Of a stretch of 64,000 bases of DNA, positions 50,987 to 59,372 are shown piece by piece. The position numbers and the translations under genes are program-made. The stretch lies in contig NZ_QTJY01000005.1 of assembly GCF_003703975.1 (NCBI RefSeq), positions 282,664-346,663 on the forward strand, in the 5' to 3' direction. The stretch's first letter is position 1; every line of letters starts with the position of its first letter. Origin of the DNA: Larkinella soli (GTDB taxonomy: Bacteria; Bacteroidota; Bacteroidia; Cytophagales; Spirosomataceae). Under the pieces are notes generated by a model. The model saw only the letters and a list, made by a program, of their open reading frames with translations, ran no database searches and was not told the origin of the DNA.

Positions 50987-53407
50987 TTACTCCGACCGCA
51001 GGCTTTTCACCGGGTTCGTCAGGGCGGCTTTGATGCTCTGGAAACTGACCGTCACGAAGGCGATCAGGATGGACAGCAGGCCCGCCAGCACAAACACCCA
51101 CCACTCGACGTCGATCTTGTAGGCATACTCTTCCAGCCACTGCCGCATCATCCACCAGGCGACGGGTGAGGCAATGACGATCCCGATCAGCACGAGCTTC
51201 AGAAAATCGCGAGACAGCAGCGAAACCACGCTGGACGTGCTGGCCCCCAGCACTTTCCGAACGCCGATCTCCTTCGTGCGCTGGGCAATGACCATCACGG
51301 CAATGGCAAACAGCCCCATGCAGGAGAGCAGGATGGCGACCACGGCCGCGCTGATGAACAGCTGCGACAGCCGTTCCTCGGTCTGGTACTGCCGGTCGGT
51401 GTTTTCGTCGAGGAAGCTGCCTTCGAACGACGAACGCGGGGCGACTTCCGTCCAGGCGGCTTTCAGCATACCCATCGTGGACGGCACGTTGTCGGGCGCA
51501 ATTTTGATCAGGATGTAAAAGATCGGCCAGCCCTGGTGCATCACCAGCGTATTGGGCTGTATGGATTTCTTGAGCGACTCGTGGTGGTAGTTCTTCACGA
51601 CGCCGATCACCTGCAGTTTCGGTCCGTTTTCATCGACGTTCAGCAGCGTTCCGACCGGGTTTCTCTCGCCCAGTTCCTTCGCCATCGCTTCGTTGATGAT
51701 GACGCTCGTGACCGTATCGGTCGCATAGGTCCGGGAGAAATCCCGGCCGGCCAGCAGTTTCAGGTCGAGCGTTTTCAGGTAGTCGTAATCGACCGGCTGC
51801 CAGTGGGTTTTCACCTGCCGGTTCTTGTGGTCGAAGCCCATGATCGACGTAAACGACGATCCGTCCAGCCCCCGACCGAAGTTCTTGTAAGCCCCCGTGA
51901 CGCTGAGGATGCGGGGTTCCTGGGCCAGCCGGTCGCGCAGGAGTTTCAGGGCCTGCCGGCCGTTGACCGCGCTGCCCACCGGGATGCTCACCACCTGGCT
52001 TTCGTTGTAGCCGAGCGGCATGCTCCGGAGAAAGTCGATCTGCTGCCAGGCGATCAGCGTACAGGCGATCAGAAAGGTGGCGATGGAAAACTGGACGATC
52101 AGCAAGGTGTTTCGCAATGACCCGGCACCCCGGAGCGAGAGCCGGCCCTTCAGCACCTGGATGGTATTGAAGCGGGCCATGAACCAGGCCGGATAGCCGC
52201 CCGCCAGCAGCGTAATGAGCAGAAAACCAACCAGAATGGTCGCCATCACGGCCGGCTCGAAGAGGTAGTCCGTGGAGGGGGCGCTGCGAAGCAGGTTTTT
52301 CACCTGGGCCAGCAGCGAAGCCGTCAGCACCCCGCCCAGCAGGAGGGCCATGAGGCAGATGATGAGGGCCTCTCCCCAGAACTGGAACACCAGCTGGGTC
52401 TTGAGTGCCCCCAGCACCTTCCGCATGCCGACTTCGCGCGAGCGGGTCAGCGAACGGGCCGTGGACAGGTTGATAAAGTTGATGCAGGCGATCAGCACGA
52501 TGAAGCCAGCCACCACCAGCAGCAGGTACGGATAGGATTTTTTGACGGGTGTGCCGTTGCCCCCGCCGATCTCGGTATCGAAATGGAGGTCGCGGAGCGG
52601 AAGCAGGCGCAGGCTGGCCAGGTCGCCGTTCTCGTCGGGCCGGCCGCCGTCGCGCTTCAGGTTGCGGAGATTTCCGGCAAAATATTTTTTGTAGAACGAC
52701 CGAAGTCGCTGCTCGAAGGCCGTCTCGTCGATCCGGTCGGCCAGCCGGACGAACACCGAGTGGTACTGATTGTCCCACTGGTCCTTATTATTCTGGTAAT
52801 CCGGATGGGCCTCGAACCGGGCGATGAAGTCGTAGCGGATGCTCGAAGTTTCCGGAAAATCGGCCACGACGCCCGACACCACGAAGGGTTTCCAGGAGTC
52901 GTTCAGCCGAAAAAAGACCGTCTTTCCGATGGGGTCCTTATCACCGAAAACGGCTTTGGCGGCCTTCTCGCTCACGACCGCGCTGCTGAGGCTGTTCAGG
53001 GCGGCATCGGCGCTGCCCTTGACCAGCGGGAAGGAAAACATCTTCAGAAAGTCGGGATCGACGAACCGGATGCTTTTCTCCAGCACCTGATCGCCCACCC
53101 GAACGGCATCACCGCCGTCGACCACCCGGCTGATGTGGGTCAGCTCGGACCCGAACTCCTTCCGGAGCGCCGGGGTGAGCGGAGCGGCCATGGCAGCTCC
53201 GCGATTGGCCGGACCGGCCTGTTCGTAGACCAGAAACATCCGGTCGCCGTCGACGTGGAAATCGTCGAAGGAAAGCTCATGCCAGGCCGTCAGAAACAGC
53301 AGAAGGCAGCTCGCAAAAGCCACCGACATACCGAGAACATTGACCAGTGCGAACGTCTTGTGCTTCCAGAGGTTGCGGAGCGCAATCTTGAGATAGTTGA
53401 CCAGCAT
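50987..53407 (-). CDS. P16: double-FtsX ABC permease nearest the ATPase gene, subgroup with P9
   Basis: An 806-residue paralogue starting MLVNYLKIALRNLWKHKTFA. It shares with P9 the helix 1 type NVLGMSVAFASCLLLFLTA, the segment NxGxGLDxxS in the second domain (NFGRGLDGSSFTS) and SFLDENTDRQYQTEERLS before helix 6. Coupling motifs are EVGMRKVLGALKTQL and EIGVRKVLGASTSSV. The C-terminal family ending has one change, AALTNPVKSLRSE. It follows a small exported-protein gene by 16 bp, and together they lie about 0.3 kb downstream of the ATPase gene on the same strand. It is therefore the best candidate for the original, directly linked permease of the ATPase/adaptor pair. Confidence 0.92.
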   Translation of the reverse strand: MLVNYLKIALRNLWKHKTFALVNVLGMSVAFASCLLLFLTAWHELSFDDFHVDGDRMFLVYEQAGPANRGAAMAAPLTPALRKEFGSELTHISRVVDGGDAVRVGDQVLEKSIRFVDPDFLKMFSFPLVKGSADAALNSLSSAVVSEKAAKAVFGDKDPIGKTVFFRLNDSWKPFVVSGVVADFPETSSIRYDFIARFEAHPDYQNNKDQWDNQYHSVFVRLADRIDETAFEQRLRSFYKKYFAGNLRNLKRDGGRPDENGDLASLRLLPLRDLHFDTEIGGGNGTPVKKSYPYLLLVVAGFIVLIACINFINLSTARSLTRSREVGMRKVLGALKTQLVFQFWGEALIICLMALLLGGVLTASLLAQVKNLLRSAPSTDYLFEPAVMATILVGFLLITLLAGGYPAWFMARFNTIQVLKGRLSLRGAGSLRNTLLIVQFSIATFLIACTLIAWQQIDFLRSMPLGYNESQVVSIPVGSAVNGRQALKLLRDRLAQEPRILSVTGAYKNFGRGLDGSSFTSIMGFDHKNRQVKTHWQPVDYDYLKTLDLKLLAGRDFSRTYATDTVTSVIINEAMAKELGERNPVGTLLNVDENGPKLQVIGVVKNYHHESLKKSIQPNTLVMHQGWPIFYILIKIAPDNVPSTMGMLKAAWTEVAPRSSFEGSFLDENTDRQYQTEERLSQLFISAAVVAILLSCMGLFAIAVMVIAQRTKEIGVRKVLGASTSSVVSLLSRDFLKLVLIGIVIASPVAWWMMRQWLEEYAYKIDVEWWVFVLAGLLSILIAFVTVSFQSIKAALTNPVKSLRSE

Positions 53408-53423
53408 GGCGAAGAAAGCAGCC

Positions 53424-53627
53424 TCAGGCTTTGATTAAGGTGGCACGGACGTACTCGATCAGCGTCCGCTTCGAGCATTGGCAGACCGTACGCTGCTGGC
53501 ACTCGGTCGTTTTCGGAACGTACTGTTTCGCCTTGCGGTGCGCCGAGAAAACATTGTGCGGATGGCCCATGGCCTGGGCCGACAGACTTGCAACGACGAA
53601 GAGGAGAAACAGAAGAAGCTTTTTCAT
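53424..53627 (-). CDS. Small exported cysteine-containing protein, unknown function
   Basis: This 67-residue protein has a strong signal peptide (MKKLLLFLLFVVASLSAQA) and a mature part of about 48 residues. The mature part is basic and contains three cysteines in ECQQRTVCQCS. No family is recognised. It lies between the ATPase and P16 with only 16 bp to P16, so the two are probably co-transcribed. A periplasmic peptide that works with, or is exported through, the neighbouring transporter is conceivable; nothing in the sequence proves it. Confidence 0.6.
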   Translation of the reverse strand: MKKLLLFLLFVVASLSAQAMGHPHNVFSAHRKAKQYVPKTTECQQRTVCQCSKRTLIEYVRATLIKA

Positions 53628-53680
53628 GAAAGGGGTCCAGTCCTGAACCGGGATTATGTCGATGGAATGATTTCTTGCTT

Positions 53681-53729
53681 AAAAACAGGGCCCGTCATTT
53701 TACAACCGTAATCACAGTTCAGGACGGGC
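53681..53729 (-). terminator. Probable intrinsic terminator after the ATPase gene
   Basis: On the - strand, GCCCGTC (53729-53723) pairs with GACGGGC (53696-53690), followed by CCTGTTTTT. The 26-nt loop is long. The first arm begins three bases after the ATPase stop codon. If active, it would separate adaptor/ATPase transcription from the 67-aa gene and P16. Confidence 0.45.
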
Positions 53730-53731
53730 AC

Positions 53732-54409
<678 letters not shown>

Positions 54410-54447
54410 CGTTTATCGGTTTTTTCATGTTAGGATTCCATTCCCTC

Positions 54448-55695
54448 TCAGAACTCCAGCACCTCGTTATCGCCGAAGTTTTCGTAGGAACTCGTAATGA
54501 CCTGTTCGCCGGGTTGCAGACCGCTCAGCACCTCGAAGTATTCGGGATTTTTCCGGCCCAGCGTGATCGACCGTTTGGAGGCCCGTTTGCCGGACGGATC
54601 CACCACGTAGACCCAGTTGCCGCCCGTATCCGAGAAGAACCCGCCCAGCGGCAGCAGCGTGGCTTTGGACGCCTTGCCCAGCTCGAGCTGAATCGGCGTC
54701 GACTGCCCGCGTTTGATGCCTTCAGGAGCGCCTTTCGGGAAGATCATGTCCACCTCGAAGCGGCCGTTCCGGACCTCCGGATACACCCGGGTAATCTGCA
54801 ATTCGTGATTCTTGCCGTTGAACTCGAACGAGCCTTTCAGTCCGGCAAAGATGCGGCTGATGTAGTGTTCGTCGATGCCGACCCGCATTTTAAAGCCGTT
54901 CAGGTCATCGATCTGGCCGATGTTCTGACCCTGGTTGATGTTCGACCCGACTTCCACGTCCATCGACGAGAGCAGACCCGATACCGGGGCTTTCACGACG
55001 AGGTTGTTCAGCGTCTGTTGCCAGAGAGCCACGTTTTTCTGGGTCCGGGACAGCGTTTCTTCCAGCTGGCGGATCTGAAGCTTGGAGTTTTCCTCCTGGT
55101 ATTTCTGCGATTCCACCTCAATTTTCCGTTGCTCGACCAGCCGGTCGTAGGCCCGTTTGGCGGTCAGGTAGTCCTGCTCGGGAATGGCTTTCTCCTTAAA
55201 CAGCCGGGATTGCCGCTCGAAGGCGTCGCGGGCCTGGTCGAGCTGAAAATCCAGATCGGACAGGGTTTTCTGCTGCGTATACCGCTCGACCCGCAGCCGC
55301 TGGCGGGTGTTCTGCAAATCGTTGACGAGTCGGTTGGCTTCCGTTTCCGACTGAAGGAAGTTCAGCCGCAGGTTCTGGTTCTCCAGTCTCAGCAGCACGT
55401 CACCGGCTTTCACCATGGTGCCGCCCTCGACCAGTTTGTCGGTGACATACCCACCGGCGATGGCGTCCAGTCGAATCGTTTTCAGCGGCTGAACCACCCC
55501 GGTTACGGCAATGAAGTCATCGAACGATCCGGTGGAAACGGTGGAGACGGTAATCTTATCTTTTTCGACGTTGAGCTTGGAGCGGTGATCGGCCCAGATA
55601 AAGTTATAGGCCAGCAATCCAATTACCGCTATGCCACCGACCGCTATGGCGATCCGCTGGCTGGTCCAAAATCGTTTTGGTAATACGCGATCCAT
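54448..55695 (-). CDS. HlyD/MacA-type periplasmic adaptor (membrane fusion) protein
   Basis: This 415-residue protein has one N-terminal membrane helix (IAVGGIAVIGLLAYNFIWA, about residues 13-31). A lipoyl-type first half comes next (GGYVTDKLVEGGTMVKAGD). A coiled-coil hairpin at about 100-225 is rich in Glu, Arg and Gln. The second lipoyl half is VKAPVSGLLSSMDVEVGSNI, followed by a beta-barrel domain. It would link an inner-membrane ABC transporter to an outer-membrane channel; no TolC-like gene lies in this window. It is the first gene of the adaptor-ATPase operon and is divergent from the sigma-54 regulator gene across 299 bp. Confidence 0.93.
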   Translation of the reverse strand: MDRVLPKRFWTSQRIAIAVGGIAVIGLLAYNFIWADHRSKLNVEKDKITVSTVSTGSFDDFIAVTGVVQPLKTIRLDAIAGGYVTDKLVEGGTMVKAGDVLLRLENQNLRLNFLQSETEANRLVNDLQNTRQRLRVERYTQQKTLSDLDFQLDQARDAFERQSRLFKEKAIPEQDYLTAKRAYDRLVEQRKIEVESQKYQEENSKLQIRQLEETLSRTQKNVALWQQTLNNLVVKAPVSGLLSSMDVEVGSNINQGQNIGQIDDLNGFKMRVGIDEHYISRIFAGLKGSFEFNGKNHELQITRVYPEVRNGRFEVDMIFPKGAPEGIKRGQSTPIQLELGKASKATLLPLGGFFSDTGGNWVYVVDPSGKRASKRSITLGRKNPEYFEVLSGLQPGEQVITSSYENFGDNEVLEF

Positions 55696-55758
55696 TACTT
55701 TTCAAAGATTGACCCGGGGGTCGGTTGATTATTCGATTGATGAGATTGGTAAGTGATA

Positions 55759-55791
55759 CCCTTGCCAGCTTATAGCCAATTGACGTGCCAG
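55759..55791 (-). promoter_or_regulatory. Candidate sigma-54 promoter(s) for the adaptor-ATPase operon
   Basis: On the - strand, TGGCACGTCAATTGG (starting at 55790) has a perfect -24 element (TGGCACG) and GG-N10-GG spacing. Overlapping it, TTGGCTATAAGCTGGCA (starting at 55779) has GG-N10-GC spacing. The first has its -24 GG 65 bp from the centre of the nearer upstream dyad. Which of the two is used cannot be told from sequence. Confidence 0.5.
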
Positions 55792-55845
55792 TAATTTAAG
55801 ACTACTGATAATCAGTGTTTTAATTCTCGTAAAAAGAATAATTTC

Positions 55846-55882
55846 TGTCCACCTTCGGACAAGTTTTGTCCGGTTTCGGACA
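55846..55882. promoter_or_regulatory. Two in-phase dyads: likely enhancer sites of the NtrC-type regulator
   Basis: TGTCCACCTTCGGACA (55846-55861) and TGTCCGGTTTCGGACA (55867-55882) share TGTCC-N6-GGACA and are centred 21 bp apart, two helical turns. Fis-type DNA-binding domains of sigma-54 activators bind such dyads upstream of their promoters. The pair lies between the divergent adaptor and regulator genes and could serve both. Matching sites occur ahead of P11 and P1. Confidence 0.75.
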
Positions 55883-55935
55883 CGGCCGAAAATGTATTAT
55901 ATTGCAAACTATTGAAAATGAGAAACCCCGCTCCC

Positions 55936-55951
55936 GGGTACAACTTTTGCA
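55936..55951 (+). promoter_or_regulatory. Sigma-54-type -24/-12 promoter of the regulator-kinase operon
   Basis: GGGTACAACTTTTGCA contains GG and GC separated by ten bases, the diagnostic spacing, with TTTGCA matching the -12 consensus. The GG lies 63 bp and 84 bp from the centres of the two upstream dyads. This implies that the regulator activates its own operon. The start codon is at 55995. Confidence 0.7.
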
Positions 55952-55994
55952 GTCCTGTCGGCAACGTTCTCCCGATAGTTGCAGACCCTACACT

Positions 55995-57380
55995 ATGTCA
56001 AAAATTTTAATTATCGATGATGATGTCGACGTCCTGAGCGCGGCAAAACTTCTGCTCAAGCGCCATTACCCTCAGGTCGACATCGAAAAAAATCCCGAGC
56101 GCATTCCGTTCCTGATTAATAACGGTCATTACGACCTTGTTCTGCTGGACATGAACTTCCAGCGCGACAACAGCAGCGGCCGCGAAGGCTTCCTCTGGCT
56201 CGACCGGATTCTGGACATCAACCCCACCACGGCCGTGGTGCTGATCACAGCCTATGGCGACGTCGAGATGGCCGTCCGGGCCATCAAGGCCGGCGCGAAA
56301 GACTTCGTACTGAAGCCCTGGGAGAACGAAAAGCTCCTGGCTACCCTGCAGAACGCCCTCGAACAGACCGGCCGCAGCGACGGCGACGCAGCCGTTGCGG
56401 GCAAGCCGAAAAGTGAAGCGAAAGCCACCGGCACGCTGGCAACCTCCTCCAGCCTCATCGCCGTCAGCCCGGCCATGCGGCAGGTGTTCGCCACGGTCGA
56501 CCGCGTGGCCGAAACCGACGCCAACGTGCTGATTCTCGGAGAGAACGGCACCGGCAAGGACGTGGTGGCCCGGGCGCTGCACCAGCGTTCGCACCGGCGC
56601 GACAGGCCGTTTATCAGCGTGGACCTCGGTGCACTGAGCGACAGCCTGTTCGAGAGTGAGCTGTTCGGCCACGTCAAGGGCGCCTTCACCGACGCCCGCG
56701 AAGACCGCGCCGGCCGCTTCGAGGAAGCCCAGGGCGGCACGATCTTCCTCGACGAGATCGGCAACATCTCGCTGCCCCAGCAGGCCAAGCTCCTGACGGT
56801 GCTTCAGCAGCGGGTCGTGACGCGGGTCGGGTCCAACAAATCCAAGGCTATCGACGTCCGGCTGATCTGCGCCACCAACTCTCCCATCTATCAGCACGTG
56901 ACCGACCGCTCGTTCCGGCAGGATCTGCTGTACCGGATCAATACCATCGAAATTCATATCCCGCCCCTGCGCGAACGGCCGGAGGACATCCTTCCCCTGG
57001 GCGAATTTTTCCTGAAGTCCTACCGGAAGCAATATAACCGGAAGGTGGCGAGCATCAGCCCGGCGCTGGCCCGCCAGCTGCAGCAATACCGCTGGCCGGG
57101 CAACGTCCGCGAACTGCAGCATGCCATCGAACGGGCCGTGATTCTGGCGCAGGGCAACGTGCTCGAACCGGAAGACTTTTACTTCGGCACGACGCCCCTG
57201 GCCTCCATCCCGACCGAGAAGGAACTGCCTTTCCAGGAAAACCTCCAGATCGAAGACATGGAGAAAAAGCTGATTCAGGGCGCCATGCAGAAATACCACG
57301 GCAACATTACGGAAGTGGCGCGGGAGTTGGGACTATCGCGGCAGGCGCTGTACCGGCGGCTGGAGAAGTACGGGATCTAA
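55995..57380 (+). CDS. Sigma-54-dependent NtrC-family response regulator
   Basis: The 461-residue protein starts at the ATG at 55995 (MSKILIIDDDVDV); the open frame upstream overlaps the promoter. Its receiver domain has the acidic pocket at 8-10, phospho-acceptor Asp52 in LLDMN and FVLKPW. The AAA+ domain has Walker A GENGTGKD at 182-189 and the sigma-54 contact loop GAFTDA at 229-234, where the classical motif is GAFTGA. It also has FLDEIGN. The C-terminal Fis-type helix-turn-helix ends in SRQALYRRLEKYGI. It activates sigma-54 promoters after phosphorylation by the kinase encoded 3 bp downstream. The dyads just upstream of its own promoter are the best candidates for its binding site. Confidence 0.95.
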   Translation: MSKILIIDDDVDVLSAAKLLLKRHYPQVDIEKNPERIPFLINNGHYDLVLLDMNFQRDNSSGREGFLWLDRILDINPTTAVVLITAYGDVEMAVRAIKAGAKDFVLKPWENEKLLATLQNALEQTGRSDGDAAVAGKPKSEAKATGTLATSSSLIAVSPAMRQVFATVDRVAETDANVLILGENGTGKDVVARALHQRSHRRDRPFISVDLGALSDSLFESELFGHVKGAFTDAREDRAGRFEEAQGGTIFLDEIGNISLPQQAKLLTVLQQRVVTRVGSNKSKAIDVRLICATNSPIYQHVTDRSFRQDLLYRINTIEIHIPPLRERPEDILPLGEFFLKSYRKQYNRKVASISPALARQLQQYRWPGNVRELQHAIERAVILAQGNVLEPEDFYFGTTPLASIPTEKELPFQENLQIEDMEKKLIQGAMQKYHGNITEVARELGLSRQALYRRLEKYGI

Positions 57381-57383
57381 GCT

Positions 57384-58712
57384 ATGAAACGATTCGCCAC
57401 CGGGCTTGTCATCCGCATTGTCGTCATTCTGCTGACCTGTCTGCTCATCGCCTACGCCTGGTGGACCGTGCCGGCCAGCCGGTCGCTGCTCGTCGGCGTC
57501 GGAGTGATCGTGCTCACGGTACAGACCGTCAACCTGCATCACTATATCACCAGCCTGAACCGCAAGCTGACGCGGTTCATGGAATCGGTACGGTATTCGG
57601 ATTTCGCCATTACGTTCAAATCCGACAACGAGCTGGGCCCCAGTTTTCAGGAACTCAACCAGCAGTTCAACGAGGTCCTGGAAGCCTTCCGCCAGGCCCG
57701 GGCCGAGAAAGAAGCCAATCTGCATTACCTCAATACCATCGTTCAGCAGGTGAGCGTCGGGCTGATCTCGTTCGACATGGTCGGCAACGTGGAAATGGTC
57801 AACCAGGCGGTGCTGCGGCTCCTCGGGATTTACCGCCTTCGGAAACTGACCGACCTGCAGGCGGTCCATCCGGGCCTGTTCGATATCCTGACGGCAACGC
57901 CTTCCAGTACGCCGGCCATCTACCAGACGGCTTTCGAGCAGGAGCTGTCGGTTCGCTGCGCCACGGTCAGCCTGCGGGGCCGGCCGGTGACGGTCGCTTC
58001 GATCCAGAACATCCGTTCGGAACTACAGCAGAAGGAGCTGGAAGCCTGGCAGAACCTGACGAAGGTACTCCGTCATGAGATCATGAACTCCGTCACGCCG
58101 ATCGTGTCGCTGGTCGGGACGATGCAGCAGATCGTGAACACGGAACTTCTGGGTGCTCCTGAGGAGTCGGTCGCCGACCTGCGGGAAGCCCTGACGACCA
58201 TCGAACACCGTGGCCGGGGCATCATGCGGTTCGTCGACGCCTACCGGAGCTTCACGGCCATTCCGCAGCCGCGGCTGTCGGAGGTTTCGGTCGAAAACCT
58301 GCTGCGGAACGTCATCGCCCTGGTTCAGACCGACCTCCAGCAGCGGCACATCATCCTGCAGGCTCCGCCGGTGCCGTCGTACCTGATGATCTTCGCCGAC
58401 GCCGGCCAGATCGAGATGGTACTGATCAACCTGATCAAGAACGCCATGGAAAGCCTCGAAGGCCACCGCAAGCCCAAAATCCGGCTGGAGGCCAAACAGG
58501 AGGACAACCGGGTGGTGCTTTGCGTCGCCGACAACGGCCCCGGCATCGAACCCGAAGCGCTGGAGAAAATATTCATCCCGTTCTACACCACCAAAAAGAC
58601 CGGTTCGGGCATCGGCCTCAGCCTGTCGCGCCAGATCATGCAGCTCCACAACGGCCAGCTGAAAGCCACCTCCACGCCCGGCCGGGGCAGCACGTTCCTG
58701 ATGATTTTTTAA
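57384..58712 (+). CDS. Histidine kinase with minimal periplasmic loop (NtrY/NtrB-like)
   Basis: This is a 442-residue kinase. Two membrane helices (about 6-27 and 35-54) are joined by only about seven residues (TVPASRS), so it has no extracytoplasmic sensor domain. There follow a linker, a PAS-like domain at about 110-200 (TIVQQVSVGLISFDMVGNVE), a phospho-accepting His231 in VLRHEIMNSVTP, and an ATPase domain with NLIKNAMES, VADNGPGI and GSGIGLSLS. It forms an operon with the response regulator. Such short-loop kinases are often intramembrane sensors, and in Firmicutes several work with FtsX-type ABC transporters (BceS with BceAB). A similar link here is inference from neighbourhood and topology. 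Confidence 0.93.
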   Translation: MKRFATGLVIRIVVILLTCLLIAYAWWTVPASRSLLVGVGVIVLTVQTVNLHHYITSLNRKLTRFMESVRYSDFAITFKSDNELGPSFQELNQQFNEVLEAFRQARAEKEANLHYLNTIVQQVSVGLISFDMVGNVEMVNQAVLRLLGIYRLRKLTDLQAVHPGLFDILTATPSSTPAIYQTAFEQELSVRCATVSLRGRPVTVASIQNIRSELQQKELEAWQNLTKVLRHEIMNSVTPIVSLVGTMQQIVNTELLGAPEESVADLREALTTIEHRGRGIMRFVDAYRSFTAIPQPRLSEVSVENLLRNVIALVQTDLQQRHIILQAPPVPSYLMIFADAGQIEMVLINLIKNAMESLEGHRKPKIRLEAKQEDNRVVLCVADNGPGIEPEALEKIFIPFYTTKKTGSGIGLSLSRQIMQLHNGQLKATSTPGRGSTFLMIF

Positions 58713-58722
58713 GAGATTCTGT

Positions 58723-59095
58723 TTATTCCTGATACAGAATAATATCGGGCAGAAAGTTAAAATCCCGGGTGTTGTAGGTAAAAAGTGGAATCTGGTACAC
58801 GGACGCCGATGCTCCGATGATGGCATCCGGAATTTGAAGATGATGGCTTAATCGGAATTTTTCGATGAATTCGACGGCTTTTGCAGAAATGGCTTCGTCC
58901 ATGTGAAGGACGTCATAAAAACGCAGTTTCCGCTGCATTTGGGCCAGTTCCGTTTTATTGCCCATTCCCTGGTATAATTCCATGACCGTAACCGAGGAAA
59001 TGATAATGTTATTGAATCCGATTTGTTCCAAAGCGTCAATCGTACTCTGGACCACTGAAGGCACTGATAAAAATATTTGTGTCACAGAGAATCAT
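58723..59095 (-). pseudogene. PIN-domain toxin (VapC-like), apparent frameshift after codon 14
   Basis: The main frame (58723-59085) reads a PIN domain without its N-terminus: VMELYQG, IPDAIIGA and NTRDF supply three acidic positions. The missing start is present one frame away. ATG at 59095 begins MILCDTNIFISAFSG, the classic PIN opening with the first catalytic Asp, and then stops after a few codons. One extra base near the CC in GGTCCAG would explain it; removing it joins FSG to QSTIDALEQIGF. The ATG at 59095 overlaps the antitoxin stop as ATGA, supporting it as the true start. It is either a real inactivating mutation or a sequencing error; the annotated short frame lacks a catalytic residue. 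Confidence 0.75.
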
Positions 59096-59295
59096 TCTGC
59101 CAGAGGCTTGCGGGACCAACCGGCCTGCCGAAGTTGTTCAAGCGTGACGTTTTTTCCTTTCCAAACGCCAAATAAGGCTTTCGGATCAATCTTCTTATTG
59201 CCTTTACTGATCGTTGGAACCATTTTTTCTACCCTTTCCACTTCGACAAAATCGAATTTTTTCAAAAGCTCCAGAAAATAATGGAGTTTCAGCAT
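59092..59295 (-). CDS. Putative antitoxin of the PIN-domain pair
   Basis: This 67-residue protein lies upstream of the PIN gene and overlaps it by four bases (ATGA), the usual toxin-antitoxin arrangement. Its C-terminal half DPKALFGVWKGKNVTLEQLR followed by QAGWSRK resembles the toxin-wrapping tail seen in many small VapB-like antitoxins of Bacteroidota. A recognisable DNA-binding fold is not obvious in the N-terminal part (HYFLELLKKFDFVEVERVEK), so autoregulation is uncertain. Base composition is lower in GC than the surrounding genes, which suggests acquisition as a cassette. Confidence 0.65.
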   Translation of the reverse strand: MLKLHYFLELLKKFDFVEVERVEKMVPTISKGNKKIDPKALFGVWKGKNVTLEQLRQAGWSRKPLAE

Positions 59296-59372
59296 CCGAA
59301 ACCTTTATTCTAATTTCCATATCGCCGGGGTTTCCTCAAAATTACAATTTTTGAAATCAATTTGTTTCACTC

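Noticed and set aside
10795..53407. The permease array as an assembly artefact
   Set aside because: The sixteen genes differ clearly in sequence and length throughout, and even the closest pair (P3/P4) diverges in its periplasmic domains, so misassembly of one gene is not an explanation.
53640..53725. A 9-bp inverted repeat (GTCCTGAAC/GTTCAGGAC) as an operator
   Set aside because: The 68-bp separation and lack of a second copy make it too weak to call.
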